Assembly (NCBI GenBank): GCA_936914845.1
Contig: CAKZGE010000001.1
Span: 62,001 to 126,000, forward strand
Source of the DNA: an uncultured Chloracidobacterium sp.
GTDB lineage: Bacteria; Acidobacteriota; Blastocatellia; Pyrinomonadales; Pyrinomonadaceae
Reading direction: 5' to 3'
DNA: 64,000 nt
Shown here one piece after another: positions 51,279 to 59,259 of the stretch. Position numbers and translations under genes: made by a program. Position 1 is the first letter of the stretch. Each line of letters opens with the position of its first letter. The notes under the pieces are model-generated. The model was not told the origin of the DNA and made no database searches. It was given only the letters and a program-made list of their open reading frames with translations.

Positions 51279-52457
51279 ATGAGTGATTTCATACTCGATT
51301 TTCGCAACACCGAGATCGCATTTGCCGATCGTTCCGATGCGGAACTCAAAGAAAAATTCCGTCTTTTTAAAATGCTGAACTCGCCATTTCTAAATGCGAT
51401 CGGCTCGCGTTCGGCGAAATTCGCGCTTTCGCTCGGCCTCCCGGTGGAAGGCCTGATAAAAAGCACGATATTCGAACAGTTTTGCGGCGGTGAAACTATC
51501 GAAGAATGTGACGCGGTGATCCGCCGTTTGGGAAGGTCGGGTATTGGAACGATCTTGGACTATTCGGTCGAAGGGAAATCTTCGGAAGAAGATTTTGACC
51601 GGACCAAGGAGGAGATAATTCGAACCATTGACCGGGCGAAGCACGACGACGACATTCCTTTTTGTGTGTTCAAGGTGTCGGGCGTTGCTCCGCTCGGAAC
51701 TCTCGAACGTCTGAGCAATAAAAAGAAGCTGGACGCAAAAAGCCAGGCGAAATGCGAGCGTATCAACAGCCGCGTGGCTGAGATCTGCGAATACGCCTAT
51801 AATGCCGGCCAGCCGATCTTCATAGACGCCGAAGAATCTTGGATACAGGAAGCGATCGACCGTATTGCGACCGATATGATGGAGCGCTTTAATCTTGAAA
51901 GGCCGATCGTGTATAACACGCTGCAGATGTATCGAACAGACCGGCTGGCCTATCTAACCGACGCGCGTCGCGAATCGAAAGCCAATGGTTATGTTCTCGC
52001 GGTAAAACTTGTCCGCGGAGCTTATATGGAAAAGGAGCGCGAGCGGGCACAGGAACTTGGCTACCCGTCGCCGATCAATCCGGACAAAGCGGCGACCGAT
52101 GCGGATTATGATGCGGCGATCGAATATTGCTTAAACCACCTGGACGATATTTCCTTCGTTGCCGCGACGCATAACGAAGAGAGTACTGCCGGATTGGCGG
52201 CGAAAATGTATGCTCGCGAAATTCCGATCAACCATCCGCATATTAATTTTTCACAACTTTATGGTATGAGCGACAATCTTTCTTTTGTTTTGGCGAAGGC
52301 GGGGTATAATGTGTCGAAATACGTGCCTTATGGACCGGTCAAGGACGCGATACCGTACCTAATTCGCCGAGCCGAAGAGAATAGTTCAGCCGCCGGACAA
52401 GTAAGCCGGGAACTTATTTTGATCGACCGCGAATTGAAGCGGCGCGGTCTTAAATGA
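51279..52457 (+). CDS. putA: Proline dehydrogenase
   Basis: 392 residues, monofunctional FAD-linked PRODH. It oxidises proline to P5C. TIM-barrel motifs seen are IDAEESWIQEAID, VYNTLQMYR, KLVRGAYMEKER, THNEES, QLYGMSD, and YVPYGPVKDAIPYLIRRAEE near the end. There is no P5C dehydrogenase domain, so that step must come from another gene, not in this window. It is divergent from proS, which may reflect shared proline response. Confidence 0.93.
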   Translation: MSDFILDFRNTEIAFADRSDAELKEKFRLFKMLNSPFLNAIGSRSAKFALSLGLPVEGLIKSTIFEQFCGGETIEECDAVIRRLGRSGIGTILDYSVEGKSSEEDFDRTKEEIIRTIDRAKHDDDIPFCVFKVSGVAPLGTLERLSNKKKLDAKSQAKCERINSRVAEICEYAYNAGQPIFIDAEESWIQEAIDRIATDMMERFNLERPIVYNTLQMYRTDRLAYLTDARRESKANGYVLAVKLVRGAYMEKERERAQELGYPSPINPDKAATDADYDAAIEYCLNHLDDISFVAATHNEESTAGLAAKMYAREIPINHPHINFSQLYGMSDNLSFVLAKAGYNVSKYVPYGPVKDAIPYLIRRAEENSSAAGQVSRELILIDRELKRRGLK

Positions 52458-52461
52458 ACTT

Positions 52462-52821
52462 TTAACGCAGACCCAGCATTAATCGTACTGATCTATCTGA
52501 TATCTCTCGCTCCGGAGAATTCTGCCATTCTTTGTAAGCAGACAATTCTTCTTCCGTAAGCGGAACATTCAGCATTCGCGCAACCTGGGTCGCTTCGAAC
52601 GCACGCGTTGTAAGAGCAGCATGGGGTAGATCTATCTTTAGCTTTTCGGGCGACGATAGAGCGATGTCGAGCGTTTCCGGATCAGGGAACAGATCTTCGT
52701 AACCGGCAATATGCCAAACAGCTGCACCGTCGTATTCCTCAATGGCTAACAACCGAAGCAGGCCAAAACCCGATTCGATCTGAAAAATAAGAAAATCGCC
52801 CGCCTGAAAATTCTGTGACAT
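52462..52821 (-). CDS. Hypothetical protein
   Basis: 119 residues. Start MSQNFQAGDFLIFQIESGFG; a beta-strand rich first half (LLRLLAIEEYDGAAVWHIAGYEDLF) and a helical second half (VPLTEEELSAYKEW). No signal peptide, no known motif. Converges with putA with a 4-nt gap and lies 62 nt from the hydrolase gene upstream, from which it may be co-transcribed. Confidence 0.7.
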   Translation of the reverse strand: MSQNFQAGDFLIFQIESGFGLLRLLAIEEYDGAAVWHIAGYEDLFPDPETLDIALSSPEKLKIDLPHAALTTRAFEATQVARMLNVPLTEEELSAYKEWQNSPEREISDRSVRLMLGLR

Positions 52822-52883
52822 TGTCTGTAAAGATTATCACAGCTCAGACGAGCGATCGAAGTTTGCGGATCTTAGGTCAAGGT

Positions 52884-53462
52884 TTAGATCACACCGTGGT
52901 TTCGCAAATGGCCCCACATCCACGGACGGGAACCGGCGTCATTGCTGCCTGCACCGGCGATGCCGCCATGAGACGTATGAAAATCTTTCGCGACCATGTT
53001 CACGCTGGAGGCCCAGGTTCGTCCGCAGGTCGGGAACAGCCGACGGTCGAGCCAGCTTTTATCAGTTGCGATCGCATGGTAGCAATTTTCAACATTGTCC
53101 GGGACGAAATTCAAAAAATCGTCGGTGGAACCGTCTTGATCGACCGCATCAAATAAGAACATCGCCTCAATATTCTTATCATAATTGGCGCGTTTCAGAT
53201 CCAATGCGACCTGGATACAAGCAGCAGCACCGCGGCTCCACCCGACCAAAAAGATCGGACCGGAATTTTGACGGATAAACGCGGTCGCCGCATTCGCCAT
53301 TTTACGGATATTGATCGGGCTCGGGCCCCAAGAAACCGCCGCCGGGCCTTCTTTATAGATCTTTGCAGATTGGGCGGTCGAAACAAAGATGTCCCATACA
53401 TAATATTTATAATTGTTTTCGCCGCGTATAGTTGGTGAACTCCCTTCCAGAGCAACTAACAT
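52884..53462 (-). CDS. Second alpha/beta-hydrolase-like protein, paralog of the 48981-49685 protein
   Basis: 192 residues, no signal peptide. It shares GWSRGAA (Ser77), FLFDAVD (Asp105), VPDNVENCYH and SHGG (His165) with the paralog, plus a common AGSND near the end. It starts with MLVALEGSSP, lacking the DGTG of the paralog. A strong ribosome site (AGGGGAGGATAA, about 53470-53481 on the opposite strand) precedes the ATG. The pair flanks proS and putA. Function unknown; hydrolase activity is inferred from the triad only. Confidence 0.75.
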   Translation of the reverse strand: MLVALEGSSPTIRGENNYKYYVWDIFVSTAQSAKIYKEGPAAVSWGPSPINIRKMANAATAFIRQNSGPIFLVGWSRGAAACIQVALDLKRANYDKNIEAMFLFDAVDQDGSTDDFLNFVPDNVENCYHAIATDKSWLDRRLFPTCGRTWASSVNMVAKDFHTSHGGIAGAGSNDAGSRPWMWGHLRNHGVI

Positions 53463-53713
53463 AAAAAGTTATCCTCCCCTAAGCTCAAATAAATTATCTC
53501 CACGGAAATTAGATAGAAATCACAAAAATTGTGACGTTATTCGGTGTCGTTTTTTGCGTAATTTTTTTCGCGGTCCATTATTCGGCTCTCAACAGATAGT
53601 ACGAGATATTTTTAAGGGCTTCGTATCACCGGGCTTGTTTTGCGAATGTCGGTTGCTGTGCGAAAATAGTTGTTTGATCTGAGCACATTATATCTATCTA
53701 TAGGAAAACGATT

Positions 53714-54910
53714 ATGTCACAACCGAACGATGCAGTTATTATTAGTGCGGCACGAACGCCGACCGGCAAGTTTCAGGGGGCTCTAAAGGGATTCACGGCT
53801 CCGGAATTGGGGGCGATAGCGATCAAAGAAGCTATTGCCAGGGCGGGGGTCGCTCCTGAAAAGATCGATGAGGTCATAATGGGCTGTGTCGTCCAGGCAG
53901 GTGTCGGCCAGGCTCCGGCCCGGCAAGCGGCGTTAAAAGCGGGCCTTCCGCCGGAAGTTTCGGCATTGACCATCAACATGGTGTGCGGTTCCGGGCTGCG
54001 GGCGGTCGCATTGGCCGCACAGGCCGTAAAGCTTGGGGATGCTGAGTACGTGGTTGCCGGTGGAATGGAATCGATGTCGAATATCCCATATGCGCTGCAA
54101 ACTGCTCGCGAAGGTTTTCGAATGGGTGACCAAAAGGCGACCGATCTGATGATCCACGACGGTTTGTGGTGCCCGTTTGAGAATTGGCATATGGGCAATA
54201 CGGGCGAGATCGTCGCCGAGAAACATCAGATCTCGCGAGAAACACAAGATGATTTTGCTTACAATTCGCATCGCAAAGCCGCCGAGGCTCAGGCAGAAGG
54301 CCGATTCAGGGACGAGATCGTTCCAGTCGAGATCCCGCAGAAAAAGGGCGAACCGATCATTTTGGATCACGATGAGCCTGTCCGGCCGGAAACGACGGTC
54401 GAAACGTTAAGCAAACTAAAGCCGGCTTTCAAACGCGATGGCGGAACAGTGACCGCCGGAAACGCTCCGGGCGTCAATGATGGCGGTTCCGCACTGGTCG
54501 TCACATCCGCGGCGAATGCGGCGGCAGCCGGCATCGAACCGCTCGGTCGCGTAGTTTCATACGCAACCTCCGGGATCGAACCTAAATACATCATGCTCGC
54601 ACCGGTCGAAGGTGTTCGCAAAGCTGTTGCAAAGGCGGGGTGGGCTTTGGAAGATGTCGAGCTTTTTGAATTGAACGAAGCTTTTTCGGTTCAAGCTCTC
54701 GGCGTCATGAAGGAACTCGGCATCGACCCCGACCGCGTCAATGTCAACGGTGGAGCGGTCGCTCTTGGCCACGCTATTGGGAATAGCGGCGGACGAGTTC
54801 TGACGACACTTTTGTACGAAATGAAGCGGCGGGGAGCAAAACGCGGTGTTGCGGCCTTATGTCTCGGCGGCGGCAATTCGGTGGCGATGGCGGTCGAACG
54901 AGATCAATAG
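53714..54910 (+). CDS. Acetyl-CoA C-acetyltransferase (thiolase)
   Basis: 398 residues. It condenses or cleaves acyl-CoA. The catalytic Cys is in MVCGSGLRAVA (about residue 90), GNAPGVNDGG binds CoA, and the C-terminal NVNGGAVALGHAIGNSGGR carries the catalytic His and the CLGGGNS Cys. It could be an AtoB/PhaA-type biosynthetic thiolase. A 3-hydroxyacyl-CoA dehydrogenase lies two genes downstream. A 250-nt intergenic region with no clear signal precedes it. Confidence 0.95.
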   Translation: MSQPNDAVIISAARTPTGKFQGALKGFTAPELGAIAIKEAIARAGVAPEKIDEVIMGCVVQAGVGQAPARQAALKAGLPPEVSALTINMVCGSGLRAVALAAQAVKLGDAEYVVAGGMESMSNIPYALQTAREGFRMGDQKATDLMIHDGLWCPFENWHMGNTGEIVAEKHQISRETQDDFAYNSHRKAAEAQAEGRFRDEIVPVEIPQKKGEPIILDHDEPVRPETTVETLSKLKPAFKRDGGTVTAGNAPGVNDGGSALVVTSAANAAAAGIEPLGRVVSYATSGIEPKYIMLAPVEGVRKAVAKAGWALEDVELFELNEAFSVQALGVMKELGIDPDRVNVNGGAVALGHAIGNSGGRVLTTLLYEMKRRGAKRGVAALCLGGGNSVAMAVERDQ

Positions 54911-54915
54911 TTTTT

Positions 54916-55407
54916 ATGGATCCACAACCGAGAGTGCAAAATTCGAAAACGCAGGCGAACACACTGGGGCTCTTGCTGTACATTTATGCGGGCATTCAGG
55001 GATTGTTTGTTCTATTTATGCTAGCCGCGGTGATGTTTTACGGCGTTACCGGCGTCTTGGCGGTTTCTTCGGGCGGCAACAAAAATTTGAACGGGGCAGC
55101 CGTGATGGCGGTTATTGTTGTGGTGTACGCTCTTATGTTCCTATTTGGGCTTGTCTCCATGTTCTTTAATATCAAGTCGGCTCGTGAATTGAGAAATGAG
55201 AACAAGATCGCCGGAAAGAACATGCTGTTGACCGCTTCGATACTGAACACTGTCAACTTTCTTGCCGGCGGTGTGTGCCTGCTGCCTTTCGGGGTTGCAA
55301 TGGGCGTTTACGGTCTGTGGTTCATATTTTCTGAAACCGGGATCCGGTATTTTGGAGCCGGATCTTCGAGACCGCCTTCGCCAATAGAATATTTCGAAGA
55401 TCGATAG
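54916..55407 (+). CDS. Small membrane protein of unknown function
   Basis: 163 residues, about four hydrophobic segments (LLLYIYAGIQGLFVLFMLAAV, AVMAVIVVVYALMFLFGLVSMFF, LTASILNTVNFLAGGVCLLPFG, VYGLWFIFSETG). The ATG at 54916 follows the thiolase stop by 5 nt. No family recognised. It sits between thiolase and 3-hydroxyacyl-CoA dehydrogenase genes, with which it is probably co-transcribed. Confidence 0.7.
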   Translation: MDPQPRVQNSKTQANTLGLLLYIYAGIQGLFVLFMLAAVMFYGVTGVLAVSSGGNKNLNGAAVMAVIVVVYALMFLFGLVSMFFNIKSARELRNENKIAGKNMLLTASILNTVNFLAGGVCLLPFGVAMGVYGLWFIFSETGIRYFGAGSSRPPSPIEYFEDR

Positions 55408-55432
55408 TATTTCTCTGATCAAATATAAAACT

Positions 55433-56284
55433 ATGAGTAAAATAATTGGTGTTATCGGTGCCGGAACGATGGGCAATGGTATTGCTCAGACCGCCGCCGC
55501 CAACGGATTTGACGTGGTTATGTGCGATATTTCGACCGAGGCAGTCGCGAAAGGTATCGCCAATGTTTCGAAAAGTTTGGACCGTTTCGTTAAAAAAGAA
55601 ACGATGACGGAAGACGAAAAGTCGGCGATCCTCGGCCGCATCAAAGGCTCGGCTGATCTAAACGACCTAAAGGATTGCTTTTTGGTGGTCGAGGCGGCAA
55701 CCGAGAATTTCGATGTTAAAAAGTCTCTTTTCGAACAACTGGATGCGATTACCAACCCGGACTGCATTCTTGCCTCCAACACCTCATCTATTTCTATAAC
55801 AAAGATCGGGGCTGTTACAAAGCGTCCCGAAAAGGTGATCGGGATGCATTTTATGAATCCGGTGCCGCTTATGAAATTGGTTGAAGTTATCCGTGGAATT
55901 GCAACCAGTGATGAGACTTACGAGAAGGTACGCGAGATGTCGGAAACGATGGGCAAGACGCCGCTCGACTGTCAGGACTACCCCGGATTCGTCGCCAACC
56001 GCATTCTGCTGCCGATGATCAACGAAGCGATATTTGCCCTCTATGAAGGAGTGGCGACCCGCGAAAGTATCGACGGTATAATGAAGCTGGGTATGAACCA
56101 CCCGATGGGTCCGCTGACGTTAGCGGATTTCATTGGGCTGGATGTTTGTCTGGCCATACTTAATGTATTGCATGAGGGGTTAGGAGACCCGAAATACAGA
56201 CCCTGCCCGCTCCTTCGTAAATACGTTGATGCCGGTTGGCTAGGCCGCAAAACCGGAAAGGGTTTTTATGATTACGCTCAGTAA
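55433..56284 (+). CDS. hbd: 3-hydroxybutyryl-CoA dehydrogenase
   Basis: 283 residues, NAD-dependent L-3-hydroxyacyl-CoA dehydrogenase. N-terminal Rossmann motif IGVIGAGTMGNGIAQ, the EAATENFDVKKSLF segment, SNTSSISITKI, and the catalytic HFMNPVPLMKLVEV (His near 138) are present; PGFVANRILLPMINEA and the Asn near it complete the site. With the thiolase it forms a short beta-oxidation or reverse (butyrate-type) module; no enoyl-CoA hydratase is in the window. Confidence 0.95.
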   Translation: MSKIIGVIGAGTMGNGIAQTAAANGFDVVMCDISTEAVAKGIANVSKSLDRFVKKETMTEDEKSAILGRIKGSADLNDLKDCFLVVEAATENFDVKKSLFEQLDAITNPDCILASNTSSISITKIGAVTKRPEKVIGMHFMNPVPLMKLVEVIRGIATSDETYEKVREMSETMGKTPLDCQDYPGFVANRILLPMINEAIFALYEGVATRESIDGIMKLGMNHPMGPLTLADFIGLDVCLAILNVLHEGLGDPKYRPCPLLRKYVDAGWLGRKTGKGFYDYAQ

Positions 56285-56341
56285 ACCTTTCTGAGATATT
56301 TCTCGTAAAACACAAGCAAATTTTCCCACGAAAGGAGACCT

Positions 56342-57694
56342 ATGCGTAAATCAGTCTTTCCGGCACTTTTGATCATGGCCGCCGCCTTTACCGTTGCGGC
56401 CCAGATCAAGATCTTGCCGATGAACATCAAACAAAGTACACTCGCCAATGGACTTCGGGTCGTGACGCTGCAGGACAACAGCAGCCCGACGGTTGCTATA
56501 CATGTTTGGTACGACGTCGGCGGAAAAGATGACCCGCTTGGGAAATCGGGGTTTGCACATATGTTCGAACACATGATGTTCAAGTCCACGAAAAATATGC
56601 CGAACGAAAAGATGGATCGTTTGACGGAGGACGTCGGCGGATTCAACAATGCTTCGACATGGCCGGATTTTACGAACTACTACGAGGTCGTACCTTCCAA
56701 TTATTTGGAGACCTTACTGTGGGCCGAAGCTGACCGAATGGTAGAACTTAACGTTGATGACGCTAATTTTTCTTCGGAAAGAGATGTCGTCAAAGAAGAA
56801 TACCGACAGGGCGTACTTGCCAATCCTTACGGCCGCTTTTACGAATATCTAAACAACCTCTCCTATCAAAAACATCCCTATAAAAGAGGGGTGATCGGCA
56901 ACTTGGATGAACTTAACGCGGCTACCCCGGCCGATGCTCAAAAGTTTTATAAGGCCTTTTATCGCCCGGACAATGCCGTACTGATCGTGGTCGGTGATTT
57001 CGATCAAAAGCAATTGGACGGATATGTGGACAAGTATTTTGGGGGCATCGTAAAGCCGTCGCAGCCGATCAAGCGGATAACCGAGGCCGAACCTGAGTGG
57101 ACAAAAGAACGCCGGTTTCACGAACATGGCCCGATAGTCCCTTTTCCGGCCGTTGGCATCACATATCTCGCTCCGCCGGCAAAAGATGCAGATGCGGCCG
57201 CTTTGCTGGTCGCGGAAAACATTATGTCCGGGGGCGAAAGTTCTCGGCTCTATCAAAGCTTGATCTATCGCCAGCAGTTGGCTCAGGAAGCAGAATTTGA
57301 CGCGGAATTTCGCCTCGATCGCGGATTGCTCAAATTCGTAGCGATCGCGGCTGAGGGGAAGACGCCGGAGGAATTGGAAAAGGCATTGCTCGCCGAGTTG
57401 GCGTTGATTCAAAAGGACGGCCCGACCGCCCAAGAGATGGAAAAGGCGAAAAATCAATTGGTAGCGAGAGCGATCAGGGGGCGTGAGAATAACGACGGCA
57501 AGGCGATAGTTATAGAAAGGGCGATCGCATATTTGGGAGATCCGACTGCCGTCAATCAGGAGATCCAAAAGATACAGGCGGTGACGGCGGCGGATGTTAA
57601 GCGCGTTATGCAGAAATATTTCAAGCCGGACAACCGGGTGGTCGTTTATTATACGCAGGAAGAAAAGAAATCTACCGACGGAGGTGAAAAATAA
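56342..57694 (+). CDS. M16-family zinc peptidase (active subunit)
   Basis: 450 residues with a signal peptide (LLIMAAAFTVAAQ). The inverted zinc motif HMFEH is at residues 73-77 (HxxEH), and the conserved downstream Glu region (ERDVVKEEYRQ) is present, so this subunit should be catalytically active. It belongs to the PqqL/MPP-like insulinase family; the substrate is unknown. It overlaps the next gene by 1 nt (TAATG), which codes for an M16 protein without the zinc motif. Confidence 0.92.
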   Translation: MRKSVFPALLIMAAAFTVAAQIKILPMNIKQSTLANGLRVVTLQDNSSPTVAIHVWYDVGGKDDPLGKSGFAHMFEHMMFKSTKNMPNEKMDRLTEDVGGFNNASTWPDFTNYYEVVPSNYLETLLWAEADRMVELNVDDANFSSERDVVKEEYRQGVLANPYGRFYEYLNNLSYQKHPYKRGVIGNLDELNAATPADAQKFYKAFYRPDNAVLIVVGDFDQKQLDGYVDKYFGGIVKPSQPIKRITEAEPEWTKERRFHEHGPIVPFPAVGITYLAPPAKDADAAALLVAENIMSGGESSRLYQSLIYRQQLAQEAEFDAEFRLDRGLLKFVAIAAEGKTPEELEKALLAELALIQKDGPTAQEMEKAKNQLVARAIRGRENNDGKAIVIERAIAYLGDPTAVNQEIQKIQAVTAADVKRVMQKYFKPDNRVVVYYTQEEKKSTDGGEK

Positions 57695-59136
57695 TGAAAG
57701 CACTTATCGTATCAGTTATTTTAACCCTCTGCGGCGGAATAGCCGCCGGACAATTGCCGCAGCCTACACCCGGAACACCGCGTTCGGCTGTTTTGCCGGC
57801 AATAAAAGAAGCAAAATTGAAGAACGGCCTATTGGTCGCAGCGGTCGAAAAGAAAAGCGTCCCGCTGGTAACCATAACCATCCTTATCGGAGCCGGTGCC
57901 GCTATCGAGGATGAAAAAAAAGCGGGATTGGCGGATCTAACGGCGAGCATGCTGACCAAAGGAACCAAAACGCGCTCGGCAACGCAGATCGCCGAACAGA
58001 TCGAATTTCTGGGCGGAACCATCAGCAGCGGGGCGGGATGGAACGCGGCAAACGTTACTGTCACCGTGCCGAGCGATAAGCTTGAAAGTGCTTTGAAAGT
58101 GATGTCGGACATTATTTTGGACCCGGCATTTGAACAAAAGGAGCTCGACCTGCTGAAATCTCAGACGGCCGATGAGCTTTCGTATAATCTCAATCAGCCT
58201 TCCTTTCTGGCGAATTATGCGGCCAGTGTATTTACTTTTAACGAACATCCGGTCGTTGGAACGCCCGAAACCATCAGATCGATCACCCCGGAGGATCTGA
58301 AAGCATTTTACGCAGCAAACTACCTTGCCAAAAATTCGCGGTTGATATTTGCCGGCGATGTTTCCGCTGCCAACGCTGAGGCTCTGGCAACAAGATATTT
58401 CGCTAAGATGGCCGGTCAGAATGGTGCCGGGAAGCCGACGGAGCGACCCGCCGCCGCATCTGCCTCACACGAAATTCCGATGGCACAGCGTCTGCTAGTG
58501 ATAGACCTGCCGAATTCGGGACAGGCAGCAGTATCTTTCACAAACCGAAGTCTGGCATTACAGCGGTCTTCGCCGGAATATTACGTTGCATCGGTTTACA
58601 ATTCGGTGCTCGGCGGTGGTTATTCTTCGCGGCTTAATCAGGAAATTCGCATAAAAAGAGGTCTTAGCTACGGAGCCGGCAGCTCTTTTAGCTGGCGAGG
58701 CATCGGAGCAAATTTCGCAACCCGGACGCAGACGAAGAACGAGTCCGCCGCAGAGGTCGCACAGTTGGTGGTCGAAGAACTGCAAAAGCTGATGGCGGGG
58801 CCCGTATCGGAAGGGGAACTCATCCCGCGAAAGGCAGTATTGACCGGAAACTTTGGCCGCAATATGGAAACTACGGCTGGTATCGCCGGCTTTTTGGCTG
58901 ACCTCTATACCTTTGGGGTTCCGGTAACGGCGATGAACGAATTTGACGGCGGCATAAATGGTGTGAGTGCGGCAAAGATCGAACAATTTGCGAAAACGAA
59001 CGTCGCAGGTGACCTGATAATCGTTGGCGACTATGCCAAATTCAAAGAAGACTTGGCCAAGCGCTTTCCGAAATTGACGGCGAAAGTTGTGACCGCCGAA
59101 GATCTCAGATCTGACATTGGTTCGTTGACGAAATAG
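57694..59136 (+). CDS. M16-family protein without the zinc motif (inactive subunit)
   Basis: 480 residues with a signal peptide (ILTLCGGIAAGQLPQ). The position of HxxEH reads GLADLTASML, so no zinc site exists, while the C-terminal glycine-rich loop region (YGAGSSFSWR) is kept. Active/inactive M16 pairs form heterodimers such as mitochondrial processing peptidase and bacterial M16B pairs, and the 1-nt overlap with the active gene supports equimolar synthesis. Target peptides are not known. Confidence 0.9.
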   Translation: MKALIVSVILTLCGGIAAGQLPQPTPGTPRSAVLPAIKEAKLKNGLLVAAVEKKSVPLVTITILIGAGAAIEDEKKAGLADLTASMLTKGTKTRSATQIAEQIEFLGGTISSGAGWNAANVTVTVPSDKLESALKVMSDIILDPAFEQKELDLLKSQTADELSYNLNQPSFLANYAASVFTFNEHPVVGTPETIRSITPEDLKAFYAANYLAKNSRLIFAGDVSAANAEALATRYFAKMAGQNGAGKPTERPAAASASHEIPMAQRLLVIDLPNSGQAAVSFTNRSLALQRSSPEYYVASVYNSVLGGGYSSRLNQEIRIKRGLSYGAGSSFSWRGIGANFATRTQTKNESAAEVAQLVVEELQKLMAGPVSEGELIPRKAVLTGNFGRNMETTAGIAGFLADLYTFGVPVTAMNEFDGGINGVSAAKIEQFAKTNVAGDLIIVGDYAKFKEDLAKRFPKLTAKVVTAEDLRSDIGSLTK

Positions 59137-59199
59137 GCGTTATCCGGTTCAGACACAACTTAAATTGTCATTTTCAAGACACTTGAAGTGATACATTAT

Positions 59200-59225
59200 G
59201 GCGGGGCTTTTGGCTCCGCCTTTTT
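59200..59225 (+). terminator. Rho-independent terminator
   Basis: Stem GGCGGGGC/GCTCCGCC (one G-U pair) with a 5-nt loop, then TTTTT. It ends the M16 pair and precedes the UbiD gene. Confidence 0.85.
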
Positions 59226-59259
59226 ACTTAAGCGACGATATTTGTTGAAATATACATAG

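Noticed and set aside
56849..57703. Minus-strand open frame of 284 codons opposite the active M16 gene
   Set aside because: Antisense shadow of a conserved peptidase; its translation has no motif or start signal.
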